The position numbers were made by a program, and so were the translations under genes. Source: CAZONU01 sp965370045 (GTDB taxonomy: Bacteria > Planctomycetota > SZUA-567 > JAKLDR01). From it: 29,442 nucleotides of DNA. Of the stretch, positions 1-8,107 are shown piece by piece (positions within the stretch are counted from its first letter, which is position 1; the number at the start of each line of letters is the position of its first letter). The stretch is taken from positions 1 through 29,442 of the forward strand of contig CBDUSI010000051.1 in the NCBI GenBank assembly GCA_965370045.1, read 5' to 3'. The notes below the pieces were generated by a model. The model was not told where the DNA came from. It searched no databases and was given only the letters and a program-made list of their open reading frames with translations.

Positions 1-7
1 GCTGGTT

Positions 8-29
8 ACAAAACTCCGGCTACGGAGTT
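8..29 (-). terminator. Intrinsic terminator of the Mo cofactor operon
   Basis: A 7-bp perfect inverted repeat (AACTCCG at 12-18, CGGAGTT at 23-29) encloses a 4-nt loop. On the minus strand it is followed directly by a short T run (TTTTG). It lies 19 nt past the stop codon of the last minus-strand gene, where a Rho-independent terminator is expected. Confidence 0.72.
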
Positions 30-47
30 ACTCAATGCTAAAATGCT

Positions 48-983
48 CTAGCCGCAGTCGCGGGGGTCGCCGCGGAGCTTGTCCAGGCCGTGGTCCAGGG
101 AGGCCAGCAGCACTTCCAGGTTCTCCACTGCGGCGCGCTTCGAACCGGGCAGGTTCACCACCAGCGTTGAGCCGCGTATTCCAGAGGCCGCCCGGGAGAG
201 CATGGCCCGGGGGGTCTTCTGCATGGAGGCCGCGCGCATGGCCTCGTCCAGCCCCGGGGTGAGGCGTTCCACGATCTGGCGCGTGGCCTCGGGGGTCACG
301 TCGCGGGGCGCGAAGCCGGTGCCGCCCACGGTGAGCACCAGGTCTATGGAGTGGCCGTCGCAGTAGTGCTTGAGGCGCCCGGCTATGGTCTCGCGGTCGT
401 CGGGGATGATCTCGGCGGCGTAGAGGTGTGCCCCGAGTTTCTCAGTGAGGAGCCCGGTGGTCGCCGGACCGGCGGTGTCCTCGGCCTCGCCGCGTGAGCA
501 GCGGTCGCTGATGGTCAGGATCACTGCCTGGTACCGCTCCCGGGGCACCAGTTCCAGCATCTCGGCGGCGTCGCCGGCCCGCACCTCGCCGCCGGTCTCA
601 ACCCGCGCAAACAGCCCCAGCCGGGGCATGATGCAGCCTCCCGTTGCCCGCTCGATGGCGCAGGGCGAGTGGCAGACCTTGCCGATCTGGCTTACGCGCA
701 GCACCACTTCGCTTCCCAGCCGCAGTCGGGTGCCCAGGCCAAAGGCCTTGATGTCCAACCCGGAGAGAATCACGTTCTCGGCGAAGGCGCCGGGCTTGAT
801 GTCCGGCAGTTTCTCGCGGACCGTGACGATGTCCTCGGCGGCCAGCAGACTGATCTGGCGGTGCCAGTCGCCGGCGTGGGCGTCGCCCTCGATGCCGTAG
901 TCGGCGCGGAAGGTTACCGCCTCGACCGGGCTCTTGGGCTCGCCCTTCTTCTCGCTGACGCACAGGGCTTCGACCTGCGGCAT
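48..983 (-). CDS. mogA: MOSC domain - MogA fusion protein
   Basis: 311 residues. Residues 1-145 form a MOSC domain, with the Cys-containing segment GKVCHSPCAIE near 101-111 as in MOSC proteins that handle sulfur or the molybdenum cofactor. Residues 150-311 form a MogA/MoaB-type molybdopterin adenylyltransferase domain, with the ILTISDRCSRGEAEDTAGP start, the TVGGTGFAPRDVTPEAT nucleotide-binding stretch near 218-234 and a late NLPGSK motif. The MogA part should adenylylate molybdopterin ahead of MoeA-catalysed metal insertion. The MOSC part may handle the sulfurated cofactor, which is inferred. It is the last gene of the operon, 13 nt after moaC and just before the terminator. The two domains also occur fused in other anaerobes, so this is unlikely to be an assembly artefact. 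Confidence 0.9.
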   Translation of the reverse strand: MPQVEALCVSEKKGEPKSPVEAVTFRADYGIEGDAHAGDWHRQISLLAAEDIVTVREKLPDIKPGAFAENVILSGLDIKAFGLGTRLRLGSEVVLRVSQIGKVCHSPCAIERATGGCIMPRLGLFARVETGGEVRAGDAAEMLELVPRERYQAVILTISDRCSRGEAEDTAGPATTGLLTEKLGAHLYAAEIIPDDRETIAGRLKHYCDGHSIDLVLTVGGTGFAPRDVTPEATRQIVERLTPGLDEAMRAASMQKTPRAMLSRAASGIRGSTLVVNLPGSKRAAVENLEVLLASLDHGLDKLRGDPRDCG

Positions 984-996
984 GGCTTTCTCTCCC

Positions 997-1464
997 TTAC
1001 GTGGCCTGGGTCGGAAGGTCTTCCTTGGTCTTCTCTACCAGGAGGACCTCTCCGATCTTCATGCTCTTGTCGACCGCCTTGCACATGTCGTAGACGGTGA
1101 GCAGCGCAACGCTCACTGCGGTGAGGGCCTCCATCTCGACGCCGGTCTGGCCGACGCAGCGGACCTCGCTGGTGACGGAGACGCCGTGTTCTTCGAGCGT
1201 GGCGGTCGTCCTTACGTTAGTGATGGCCAGCGGGTGGCAAAGGGGAATCAGCTCGGAGGTCCGCTTGGCGGCGCCGATGCCGGCGATCTCCGCGACGGTG
1301 AGGACGTCGCCTTTCTTCATCTTGTTCTCGCGGATGAGCGCAACGGTGTTCCCGGCCAGCTCTATGCGTCCGGAGGCGCGGGCCTTGCGCAGTTGGACGG
1401 GTTTCGCGCCCACATCCACCATCCTGGCCCGGCCCTCATCGTCCACGTGGGAAAACTCTTTCAT
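997..1464 (-). CDS. moaC: Cyclic pyranopterin monophosphate synthase MoaC
   Basis: 155 residues, the usual MoaC length. It converts the MoaA product 3',8-cyclo-7,8-dihydro-GTP to cyclic pyranopterin monophosphate in the cytoplasm. Family motifs are clear: LIPLCHPL near 72-79, the GVEMEALTAVSVALLTVYDMCKA region near 108-129, and the following DKSM segment. The C-terminus reads LLVEKTKEDLP in place of the more common K-S/T-GGKSG tail, a variation seen in part of the family. The gene starts 15 nt after moaA stops. Confidence 0.96.
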   Translation of the reverse strand: MKEFSHVDDEGRARMVDVGAKPVQLRKARASGRIELAGNTVALIRENKMKKGDVLTVAEIAGIGAAKRTSELIPLCHPLAITNVRTTATLEEHGVSVTSEVRCVGQTGVEMEALTAVSVALLTVYDMCKAVDKSMKIGEVLLVEKTKEDLPTQAT

Positions 1465-1479
1465 CTCGTCCTCCTGGTC

Positions 1480-2280
1480 CTAGCCGCCAATGGAGTAGAG
1501 GCCGCTGTGTCGTCCGGTGTGACCCGTCTCGGGCTTGGCCTCCACCGCTTGGCGGATGGCCTCGCTCGCGCCCAACTCTCTGACGTCAAAGGTCAAGTCG
1601 CTGAAGAGGCAGGGGTTGACCATCCCGTTGCTGGAGAGTCGCAGGCGGTTGCACTGTGGGCAGTCCCCCCCGGTGCCACCCTCGACCACCGAGAAATCCG
1701 CGTTGTGAACGTCCATCCTGCGTATGAAGCGGACCTCCAGGCCGTTCTTCTCGGCGAACTCGGCCACCGCCCGGGCATCCGACTCTGAAGAGGACTGCTC
1801 CACCACGCAGTTGAGCTTGATGGGGGCCAGCCCCGCGGCCTTGGCCGCGGCGATGCCGGCCAGCACGTGTTGTATGTCTCCGCCACGGGTCAATTCCCGG
1901 AAGCGCTCCGGGTCCAGCGCGTCCAGACTGACGTTCACGCGCTGCAGGCCCGCCTCGCGCAGAGGGGCGGCCAGTTCCCCGAGCAGCACCCCGTTGGTGG
2001 TCATGGCCAGGTCCTTGATGCCCTCGATGCCGGCGAGCATGGCCACCAGTTCGACGATCCCCCGGCGGACCAGCGGCTCGCCGCCGGTGAGCCTGACCTT
2101 GTCGACGCCCATTTCCACCGCGGCGCGGGCGACCTCGTATATCTCCTCGAAGGAGAGTATCTCGTCGTGGGGGACCAGGGTCACGCCTTCCTCGGGCATG
2201 CACCACACGCAGCGCAGGTTGCACCTGTCGGTCACCGAGATGCGCAAGTAATGGATCCTGCGGTTAAAACTGTCGAACAT
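1480..2280 (-). CDS. moaA: Compact GTP 3',8-cyclase MoaA (radical SAM)
   Basis: 266 residues from the ATG at 2280. A longer in-frame extension to 2355 lies inside moeA and adds no recognisable sequence. The N-terminal radical-SAM site is intact (RCNLRCVWC, CX3CX2C, near 16-24), as is the SAM-binding GGEPL. The C-terminal second cluster keeps CPQC followed by 13 residues and Cys. The protein ends in Gly-Gly, required for GTP processing in the family. Usual MoaA is about 320-340 residues. Here the stretch between the FIRRMD strand and the second-cluster Cys is shortened by about 50 residues. The start overlaps the end of moeA by 17 nt, implying translational coupling. Confidence 0.92.
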   Translation of the reverse strand: MFDSFNRRIHYLRISVTDRCNLRCVWCMPEEGVTLVPHDEILSFEEIYEVARAAVEMGVDKVRLTGGEPLVRRGIVELVAMLAGIEGIKDLAMTTNGVLLGELAAPLREAGLQRVNVSLDALDPERFRELTRGGDIQHVLAGIAAAKAAGLAPIKLNCVVEQSSSESDARAVAEFAEKNGLEVRFIRRMDVHNADFSVVEGGTGGDCPQCNRLRLSSNGMVNPCLFSDLTFDVRELGASEAIRQAVEAKPETGHTGRHSGLYSIGG

Positions 2281-3439
2281 GGACGACAGTTCCTTTCTCA
2301 AGTTCGGAGACGCCAGCGGGAACGGCGATGAGGCCATCGGCGACGCAGAGGGCATTGGCGTGCGCCGAGCCGTGATACTCCGCGAGCCGCACTCCGCCGG
2401 ATTCGGTGAGCGCGACGGGCAACCATGATGTCCGGCCGATCTTCTTCCGCGAGATGGTCTCCTCGAGGGGCATCATCGCATTGGGGGGGGCGAACTTGTG
2501 GCCCATCATCCGGTAGAGCAGGGGTTTGACCAGGATTTCGAAAAGCACGAAGGTGCTCACCGGGTTGCCGGGCAGGCCGAAGACCAGCGCTTCTTCGGAG
2601 ACGCCGAAGGTGGTGGGCTTGCCCGGCTTGGTGGCCACCCGCTGGAAGAGAAGCTCCACGCCGTTGTCCCGGAGTACTTCGGGCACCAGGTCGAAGTCGC
2701 CCATGGAAACGCCGCCGGAGAGCACCACCACGTCGTTCCCGGCCAGGGCCTCCCTGATTGTCTTGTCCAGAGAGTCCCTGTCGTCCGCGGCGATTCCACA
2801 GTAGCTGGGCGCCGCGCCCACCCGGGCGGCCTGGGCGACGAGCTGGTAGCCGTTGCTGTTCCTGATCTGCGAGGGGCCGGGTTTTCGCGACGGCTCGATA
2901 ATCTCGTTTCCGGTGGAGATGACCCCCACCTTCACCCGCCGGGAGACCAAGGGGCGTATGCAGCCGACCGTGGCCAGCACCGCAACGTGCTCCGGACGAA
3001 CCAGCGTGCCTCGGGGCAGCACCACGTCGTCGGTCTTGATGTCCTCCCCTTTGATGCAGATGTTGTCGCGGGTTGTCTCGCCGGTGAAACGGACCTTGCC
3101 CTCGGCCGGGTTCTCGGTGAACTCGACCATGATCACGCAGTCAGCGCCTTCCGGGACCATCGCACCGGTCATGATCTTCGCGCACTGCTTCTCTCCCACC
3201 GGCTTGGTGGGGGGCGAGCCCGCGGGCACCGTCTCGACCACGGTGAGCTCGCGGCCCAGGTCGGCCCGGCGGCAGGCGTACCCGTCCATGGCCGCCTTGT
3301 TGAAAGGGGGCATGTCCATGTCCGACCTGACGTCCCCGGCCAGCACCCGGCCCAGGGCCGCGTCGATGTCCACCTGCTCGGTTCCCAGCGGGCGGGCCGA
3401 GTCCATTACTATCCGGAAAGCTTCTTCAAACGGTATCAT
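2264..3439 (-). CDS. moeA: Molybdopterin molybdenumtransferase MoeA
   Basis: 391 residues from the ATG at 3439, near the usual 390-410. It inserts molybdate or tungstate into adenylylated molybdopterin. Motifs are MPPFNKAAMDGYACR near 48-62, IMTGAMVPEGADCVIMVE near 95-112, VGVISTGNEI in the MPT-binding (MoCF) domain, SGGVSMGDFDLVPEVL, and FGLPGNPVSTFVLFE toward the C-terminus. These match the four-domain MoeA architecture including the C-terminal domain. It overlaps the upstream MobB-MobA gene by 14 nt and downstream moaA by 17 nt. A longer upstream extension (to 3514) was rejected because it lies inside mobA and the family begins at the IPFEEAF segment. Confidence 0.95.
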   Translation of the reverse strand: MIPFEEAFRIVMDSARPLGTEQVDIDAALGRVLAGDVRSDMDMPPFNKAAMDGYACRRADLGRELTVVETVPAGSPPTKPVGEKQCAKIMTGAMVPEGADCVIMVEFTENPAEGKVRFTGETTRDNICIKGEDIKTDDVVLPRGTLVRPEHVAVLATVGCIRPLVSRRVKVGVISTGNEIIEPSRKPGPSQIRNSNGYQLVAQAARVGAAPSYCGIAADDRDSLDKTIREALAGNDVVVLSGGVSMGDFDLVPEVLRDNGVELLFQRVATKPGKPTTFGVSEEALVFGLPGNPVSTFVLFEILVKPLLYRMMGHKFAPPNAMMPLEETISRKKIGRTSWLPVALTESGGVRLAEYHGSAHANALCVADGLIAVPAGVSELEKGTVVHVRQF

Positions 3440-4559
3440 TGCGTTCCCTCGTGAGCTGTTCGTAGTCCTCAATCGTGTTGATGTTGGGGACGCCGCCTCT
3501 TCCTTCAAGGTCAACGAACCGCACCTTGCAGCGCTCGAAGATCTCTATGATCCGGCGTTTTCCCGCCGCCAGAACTTCGCGGGCCGCGGCCGCGGCGCTC
3601 TTCCGGTAGATGGCGAAGAGAGGTTCGTACTTGTCCGGTCCGCTGCGGGGAATCACCGCGTCAAACCCCGTGGCCAGGCGGAGCATCCTCTTGAGAAGGC
3701 CGATGTTGACATCCGGGATGTCGCAGGCCACCACGGCGACGAGGTCGTGCTTCGCCTCCGGCAGGGCGCAGGCGATGCCCATCAGCGGTCCCTGGCCGGG
3801 CGTCTCGTCGGGGACGACGCGCGCATCCAGGAAGGAGTACTTCCCGGGATCGGCGGCGCTGATCAGCACCTCCTTGAAGTGCGGCTTGAGCTGTTCGTAG
3901 ACGTGCTCGATCATGGGGCGACCGCGCACCGGGAGCAGGCTCTTGTCCCGTCCCATGCGGGTGCTGCCTCCGCCGGCCATGATCACCGCCGTGGCCGCCG
4001 CGCGCAGCCCCCATCTTCGGCCGGAGATGCGGATGTCATCGAGATCGATGTCGAAGCTCTTTCCGTCGGAGGGGACCACCCGGTCGGCGTGCTCCAGCAC
4101 GTCGCGGGAAGACGGCTTGAACTCCTCGGAACCCTTTTCCTTTACTATGATGAAGATGTCAGGCTCGGCCACCAGACGAAGGCTGTTCGACTCGCAGACG
4201 GTGATCGCGCCGGATCCCAGTCGCTCCCCCAGCGCGGCCAGGCCCTCGGCCAGGTGCTCCTTCAGGACTCGCAGCCAGAAGACCCGTTTGGCCCCGGCGG
4301 CCAGGAGTCGCGCGGTGTCCTTGTCGGGGTTCTCGCCGTTCTCTTCGGTGATGCAGTACTCGCCCTCCAGCGAGGAGCACACCCCGCAGCCCTGTCCACC
4401 GCGCGGGCAGGCGCCGCCCCGCTCGCGGATGGCCGTCACTTTCACTCCGGTTATCTCCGCCTCAAGGCTGAACTTCCGGATCAGCGAGCAGGCGAACTCG
4501 GTCTTGCCGGCGTTCCTGCCGGCCGCGCCCACCATCAGCATTCCAGGGACGGTGATCAT
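3426..4559 (-). CDS. mobA: MobB-like / MobA fusion (Mo cofactor guanylyltransferase)
   Basis: 377 residues from the ATG at 4559. It has a GAGG-type ribosome site a few bases upstream, inside the end of the ABC-ATPase gene. Residues 5-185 form a MobB-like P-loop domain with the variant Walker A GAAGRNAGKT (11-20). It carries an unusual Cys-rich insertion with Cys51, 58, 61 and 69 and further Cys at 122. Residues 190-377 are MobA: VIMAGGGSTRMGRDKSLLPV (nucleotide-binding signature), the ACDIPDV metal site near 279-285, and the late NINTIEDYE motif. MobA attaches GMP to the cofactor to make the guanine dinucleotide form used by FdhA-type enzymes. The Cys cluster could bind a metal or Fe-S centre, which is inferred. 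Confidence 0.88.
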   Translation of the reverse strand: MITVPGMLMVGAAGRNAGKTEFACSLIRKFSLEAEITGVKVTAIRERGGACPRGGQGCGVCSSLEGEYCITEENGENPDKDTARLLAAGAKRVFWLRVLKEHLAEGLAALGERLGSGAITVCESNSLRLVAEPDIFIIVKEKGSEEFKPSSRDVLEHADRVVPSDGKSFDIDLDDIRISGRRWGLRAAATAVIMAGGGSTRMGRDKSLLPVRGRPMIEHVYEQLKPHFKEVLISAADPGKYSFLDARVVPDETPGQGPLMGIACALPEAKHDLVAVVACDIPDVNIGLLKRMLRLATGFDAVIPRSGPDKYEPLFAIYRKSAAAAAREVLAAGKRRIIEIFERCKVRFVDLEGRGGVPNINTIEDYEQLTRERNDTV

Positions 4560-4560
4560 C

Positions 4561-5616
4561 TCAGCCCTCGATGAACCTGGCCGCACTGGCCTTGACGCTC
4601 ACGAAGACCTCGCGGCCGCATTTCAGATCCAGCTTGTCCACTGAGCGTGCGGTGACCAGCGCGGATATCTCCACGCCGATGTCCACGGTTACCTCGACGC
4701 CCAGCCTGGCGGGGGCCAGGTCGGCAACCGTGCCCTCAAAGGTGTTAAGCGCGCTGCTTTCGGGGCGGGAGTTGGAGATGGTCACGTCCTCGCAGCGCAG
4801 CATCAGGTGGCCGGGGCCCTGGGCCGCGTCAGAGAGTATGTAGAAGGTCGAGCCGGGCGTCGCGAACTTCCTGGCCCCTCCGTCGCCGGCGGAGCCCTGC
4901 AACTCCCCCCGGTAGAAGTTCCGAATTCCCACGAACCTGGCCACGAACTCGCTCTTGGGGTGGAGGAACACCTCCTCGGGGGTGCCGACCTGGGTGATGC
5001 GGCCTTCCTCCATGACCGCAACTTGCGAGGCCAGGGAGATAGCCTCTTCGTAATCGTGGGTGACGTGCAGCATGGTGTGCCCCTGGCGGTTGAGCTTGCG
5101 GAGCAGGGCGCGCATTTCCCCGCGGCTCTTGGTGTCCAGCGCGGATATGGGCTCGTCGAGCAGCAGGCAGCGTGGCTCGGTGCCCAGCGCCCGGGCCAGG
5201 GCCACGCGCTGGGCCTCCCCGCCGGAGAGCGTTTCGGGGGCCCTGTCGAGCAGGTGGGCTACGCCCACGTCTTCGGCCAGCTTCCCGACCGTGTGCCTGC
5301 GTTCCGCCCGGGGGGCCTCGCGGCTCAGACCGTAATCGATGTTCCCGCGGACCGAGAGGTGCGGGAAGAGCGCCCGGTCCTGATACACCAGGGACATCCT
5401 GCGTTTCTGAATGCGCTCGTTGGTGATCTCCCGCCCGTCGAGGGTAACCCGCCCGGCGTCGGGGTCCAGCAGTCCGGCAATGGTTTCGAGCAGCACGGTC
5501 TTGCCCACTCCGGAGGCGCCCAGCACCACGAAGTAAGCGCCCTCGGCGACGTCGAAGGACACTTCCTTCATGGTGAACTCGCCGAGGCGTTTGTTGAGAT
5601 TACTGACGCTGAGCAT
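4561..5616 (-). CDS. wtpC: Molybdate/tungstate ABC transporter ATP-binding protein
   Basis: 351 residues. It is the cytoplasmic ATPase that drives oxyanion uptake through the neighbouring permease. Walker A GASGVGKT is at 33-40, the Q-loop VYQD at 77-80, the ABC signature LSGGEAQRVALARAL near 130-144, Walker B LLLDEPISALD near 151-161, and the switch His in HVTHD. The C-terminal part (about 270-351) is a TOBE-type beta domain, as in ModC/WtpC. It overlaps the permease gene by 17 nt. Family assignment to Mo/W rather than sulfate rests mainly on the neighbours (WtpA/WtpB-like and Mo cofactor genes). Confidence 0.9.
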   Translation of the reverse strand: MLSVSNLNKRLGEFTMKEVSFDVAEGAYFVVLGASGVGKTVLLETIAGLLDPDAGRVTLDGREITNERIQKRRMSLVYQDRALFPHLSVRGNIDYGLSREAPRAERRHTVGKLAEDVGVAHLLDRAPETLSGGEAQRVALARALGTEPRCLLLDEPISALDTKSRGEMRALLRKLNRQGHTMLHVTHDYEEAISLASQVAVMEEGRITQVGTPEEVFLHPKSEFVARFVGIRNFYRGELQGSAGDGGARKFATPGSTFYILSDAAQGPGHLMLRCEDVTISNSRPESSALNTFEGTVADLAPARLGVEVTVDIGVEISALVTARSVDKLDLKCGREVFVSVKASAARFIEG

Positions 5617-6415
5617 AGCTCTTCTTCTCCGCGGCCAGCAGTCTCAACAGCACGAAAACCAGCAGGCACACGACGATGAACACCGCCGCGACGGGCCGCG
5701 CGTACGGGAGCCCGAACTCTCCGAAACGCTTCCAGATCAGCACGGGGGTTATCATCGGGTGGTAGGCGACGATCACCACGGCGCCGAACTCGCTGAGTCC
5801 CCGGGCCCACATCAGCACCAGACCCGAGAGCACGGAACGCCAAGCCAGGGGCAGCGAAATGGTGAAGAAGACCCGCAGCGGCGAGGCGCCCAGGTTGAGG
5901 GCGGTCTTCTCCAGGCGCACGGGAACCGCGGCGAACCCGTCCCGCGCGGCGTTGATCAGGAAAGGAATGCTCACGAAGGCCATCGCCGCCATTATGGCCA
6001 GGGGGGAGCCCACCAGCTTGAGGCCCAGCGAGCCGGCGGCCCGTCCGGCCAGGCTTTCGCGGGCAATCACCCCCAGAATGGCAATGCCCGCCGCCGAGTG
6101 GGGGATCACGATGGGCAGGTCGATTATCCCGGTAACCAGCCGTTTGAGAGGAAACTCCTTGCGGGCCAGCAGGTAGGCGAAGGGCACTGCGGCAAGCGCC
6201 ATGAGCAGCGTGGCGGCCATTGAGGTCCACAACGTCAGCCATATGCTCCCGGCGGTTTCGGCGTCCATCGCCGTCTTGAGTTGGGGAACGGAACAGTTGA
6301 GGAATATCCCCGCCAGCGGCGCGATGATGAAGAGCAGCACCAACCCGCCAAGCGCCGCGAAGGCCAGGTGCAGTGGCTCGAACTTGCGTCGGGAAGCGGG
6401 GAGGTCGTCGTTCAT
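5600..6415 (-). CDS. wtpB: Molybdate/tungstate ABC transporter permease (WtpB type)
   Basis: 271 residues with about six hydrophobic segments, starting at about 16-40 (HLAFAALGGLVLLFIIAPLAG). The cytoplasmic EAA-type loop is ARDGFAAVPVRLEKTALNLGASPLRVFF near 157-184, which contacts the ATPase. It forms the inner-membrane channel of the importer. The start overlaps the stop of the binding-protein gene in an ATGA arrangement, and the end overlaps the ATPase gene. The sequence resembles the ModB/WtpB permease group. Confidence 0.92.
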   Translation of the reverse strand: MNDDLPASRRKFEPLHLAFAALGGLVLLFIIAPLAGIFLNCSVPQLKTAMDAETAGSIWLTLWTSMAATLLMALAAVPFAYLLARKEFPLKRLVTGIIDLPIVIPHSAAGIAILGVIARESLAGRAAGSLGLKLVGSPLAIMAAMAFVSIPFLINAARDGFAAVPVRLEKTALNLGASPLRVFFTISLPLAWRSVLSGLVLMWARGLSEFGAVVIVAYHPMITPVLIWKRFGEFGLPYARPVAAVFIVVCLLVFVLLRLLAAEKKSYAQRQ

Positions 6416-7413
6416 TCAGCCTCCCGGGCGAACTTCCTGAGGGGCTGGGGTATCTTGTCAAAGGTGTCGGTGGGGGAGGGCACCGCCGAGGGCTGGCCAT
6501 TCTTCGCCATGATGGCCATGCCCTTCTTTTCGTCGAGAAGAAACGCCACGAAGGCCAGCGCCGCCCTCGGGTTGGGCGCGTTCCTGGGGATGGTTACCCC
6601 GTAGACCATCGGCGCGCCCTTCTTGGTGATCTTGGTGCCCGGCTTCTTGCCGGATATCTCCACGCTTGCCGTCTTGTAGAAGCCGCTGAGCTCTGGTTTC
6701 TTGAGATTGATCTCGTCGGGCAGGAGCAATCGCTTGAGCTTGTGCTGCTCGGCCACCGACCGGTAGAGGAAGATGTAGTCGATCTCGCCGGCCTCCAGCA
6801 GGGCCAGCAGGTCGGTTTCTTTCGGCCGGAGGTACTTGCGGTCCTTGGCCAGCAGCTTCGCGGCCAGCCCCGGGATCCGGTAGTGCTTCTCGGCGAGCTT
6901 CACCGTCAGCACCGCGCGGTAGCCGCAGGGATCGGCGTTGGGGTCCGAGCGCCCGAAGGCCACGTCATTGCGCAGGAGCACCCGGTGCCAGTTGTCGGCC
7001 CTGATGTCCGCGGAGCCGCGCGACTTTTCGTGATAGACGATGGTCATCTCGTTAGTGGCGAATTTGATGTTCCACTGGGCGTGCTCGGGGACCAGCAGCG
7101 TGTCGATGACCGTGTAATCCGCCGAGGCCATGACGTCGCAGCGCCTGCCCAGGTCCGAGATCTTGCGCGCGCAGGCCCGGCTGCCGGCGGCCTCGCGAAG
7201 GACCTTCACGTTCGGGTGCTCTTTGTTGAATGCCTTGGCGATTTCCTTGAAGGGCACCGCCAGGCTGCCCGCGTGGGAAATGACCAATTCCCCGGAAAGT
7301 TTTCCCGTGTCCGAATTGTCAGTGGTCCCGGTGAATTGTCCGCTGAAGGCGATGATGACTGCAACCAATGCGCCGAAGGCAACCAAGATTGCTGCGACCG
7401 TGGTCTTCTTCAC
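6412..7413 (-). CDS. wtpA: Tungstate/molybdate-binding protein WtpA
   Basis: 333 residues. An N-terminal signal sequence or anchor (MKKTTVAAILVAFGALVAVIIAF) carries no lipobox Cys, so the protein is periplasmic or membrane-tethered. The mature part has the WtpA signature: ISHAGSLAVPFKEIAKAFNK near 45-64, AAGSRACARKISDLGRRCDV, the FATNEMTIVY strand, GRSDPNADPCGYRA, and the ALLEAGEIDYIFLYRSVA stretch. In characterised WtpA proteins, acidic side chains from the last two segments complete six-coordinate Mo/W binding. Such proteins often favour tungstate, but metal preference cannot be read from this sequence. The gene overlaps modE and wtpB by 4 nt each. Confidence 0.93.
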   Translation of the reverse strand: MKKTTVAAILVAFGALVAVIIAFSGQFTGTTDNSDTGKLSGELVISHAGSLAVPFKEIAKAFNKEHPNVKVLREAAGSRACARKISDLGRRCDVMASADYTVIDTLLVPEHAQWNIKFATNEMTIVYHEKSRGSADIRADNWHRVLLRNDVAFGRSDPNADPCGYRAVLTVKLAEKHYRIPGLAAKLLAKDRKYLRPKETDLLALLEAGEIDYIFLYRSVAEQHKLKRLLLPDEINLKKPELSGFYKTASVEISGKKPGTKITKKGAPMVYGVTIPRNAPNPRAALAFVAFLLDEKKGMAIMAKNGQPSAVPSPTDTFDKIPQPLRKFAREAE

Positions 7414-7787
7414 TTTCTTCTCCTCTTGGTAGATAGTCTCTTAATGTGTGTTTTGAAGGCCCGATCTGCCGCGCGTTCGATGTCGGCGCGGAAACGCGAG
7501 TAGGCGGCGGTCCACTTTGTGCCTTCCTCGGTGAGAACGGTGTCTCCACCGCCACTGCCACCGCGGTGCTTCTGGATGAAGGCGATGCCCATGCACTCCT
7601 CGGCCTTCTTGAGGTCGCCCCAGGCCTTGCGGTAGCTGATGCCCAGCGACCGGCTGGCAGCCATGAGCGAACCCTCGCGCTCAATGGCCGCCAGCAGCCG
7701 CCACTTGCCGTCGCCGAAGACTCCCTCGGCCCGGCTGGAGGACAGCCAGAGCTTGAAGCGGGGGTGGAGTCCGCTCAGGGTTCTCAC
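7410..7787 (-). CDS. ModE-type winged-helix regulator (LysR-like HTH only)
   Basis: 125 residues from a GTG at 7787 that overlaps the TGA of the upstream gene as GTGA, which decides the start. Residues 24-70 carry the ModE N-terminal winged-helix pattern: FGDGKWRLLAAIEREGS, then MAASRSLGISYRKAWGDLKKAE. A Gly-rich wing (KHRGGSGGGDTVLTEEG) follows at 73-89. The C-terminal 35 residues are basic (ending KRRRK). No TOBE/molbindin domains are present, so it probably cannot sense molybdate alone as E. coli ModE does. As the second gene of the operon it may autoregulate the importer and cofactor genes. Confidence 0.87.
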   Translation of the reverse strand: MRTLSGLHPRFKLWLSSSRAEGVFGDGKWRLLAAIEREGSLMAASRSLGISYRKAWGDLKKAEECMGIAFIQKHRGGSGGGDTVLTEEGTKWTAAYSRFRADIERAADRAFKTHIKRLSTKRRRK

Positions 7788-7981
7788 GGGAAGAGCCCCA
7801 ACTGACAGGCGGCTATTCGGATTCCCTCCCGGTTGCAGGCCTCGCCAACGGCGCGAATCTCGGCGCCGAGTTCGTCGGCGATCCGGTGGGCTTGGGCGCA
7901 CGACAGCGTTTTCCTGTTTCCTTCTTCCTTGACGGCGGCCAGCACGGCCTTGAGCATCTCCGCGTGTTTGTCCGCATTCAC
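7784..7981 (-). CDS. Small HTH-like protein translationally coupled to ModE
   Basis: 65 residues from a GTG at 7981. A GGAGGG ribosome site lies about 9 nt upstream, making this start much better than the ATG at 8029. The sequence is helical: a charged N-terminal helix (ADKHAEMLKAVLAAVKEE), a helix-turn-helix-like core (LSCAQAHRIADELGAEIRAVGEACNREGI) near 26-54, and a short Cys-containing end (CQLGLFP). Cysteines are at 28, 49 and 59. No named family is recognised with certainty. Its position as the first gene of the Mo operon, with a GTGA overlap with the ModE-like gene, suggests a regulatory partner or an oxyanion/redox sensor domain supplied in trans. That role is inference. Confidence 0.72.
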   Translation of the reverse strand: MNADKHAEMLKAVLAAVKEEGNRKTLSCAQAHRIADELGAEIRAVGEACNREGIRIAACQLGLFP

Positions 7982-8079
7982 TGCTGGGTCCCTCCGCGGT
8001 TCCGCACTGAGCGACATATCGGTGGCCAAGCAGAAACCGCGTCACCGCGGTTATGCACGCCCCGACATGTCACAACATC

Positions 8080-8107
8080 AGTGTATCATCACTTGTGGGT
8101 TCGTCAA
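8080..8107 (-). promoter_or_regulatory. Predicted sigma70-type promoter of the Mo/W operon
   Basis: On the minus strand TTGACG (8102-8107) and TACACT (8080-8085) are separated by 16 nt, about 100 nt upstream of the first GTG of the operon. The rest of the 244-nt non-coding stretch 7982-8225 holds the downstream hairpin of the porin gene and GC-rich sequence. I saw no convincing Moco riboswitch in it. Confidence 0.5.

Noticed and set aside
2281..2355. Longer MoaA start at 2355
   Set aside because: The added 25 residues are inside moeA in another frame and low complexity; the ATG at 2280 begins at the family's N-terminus.
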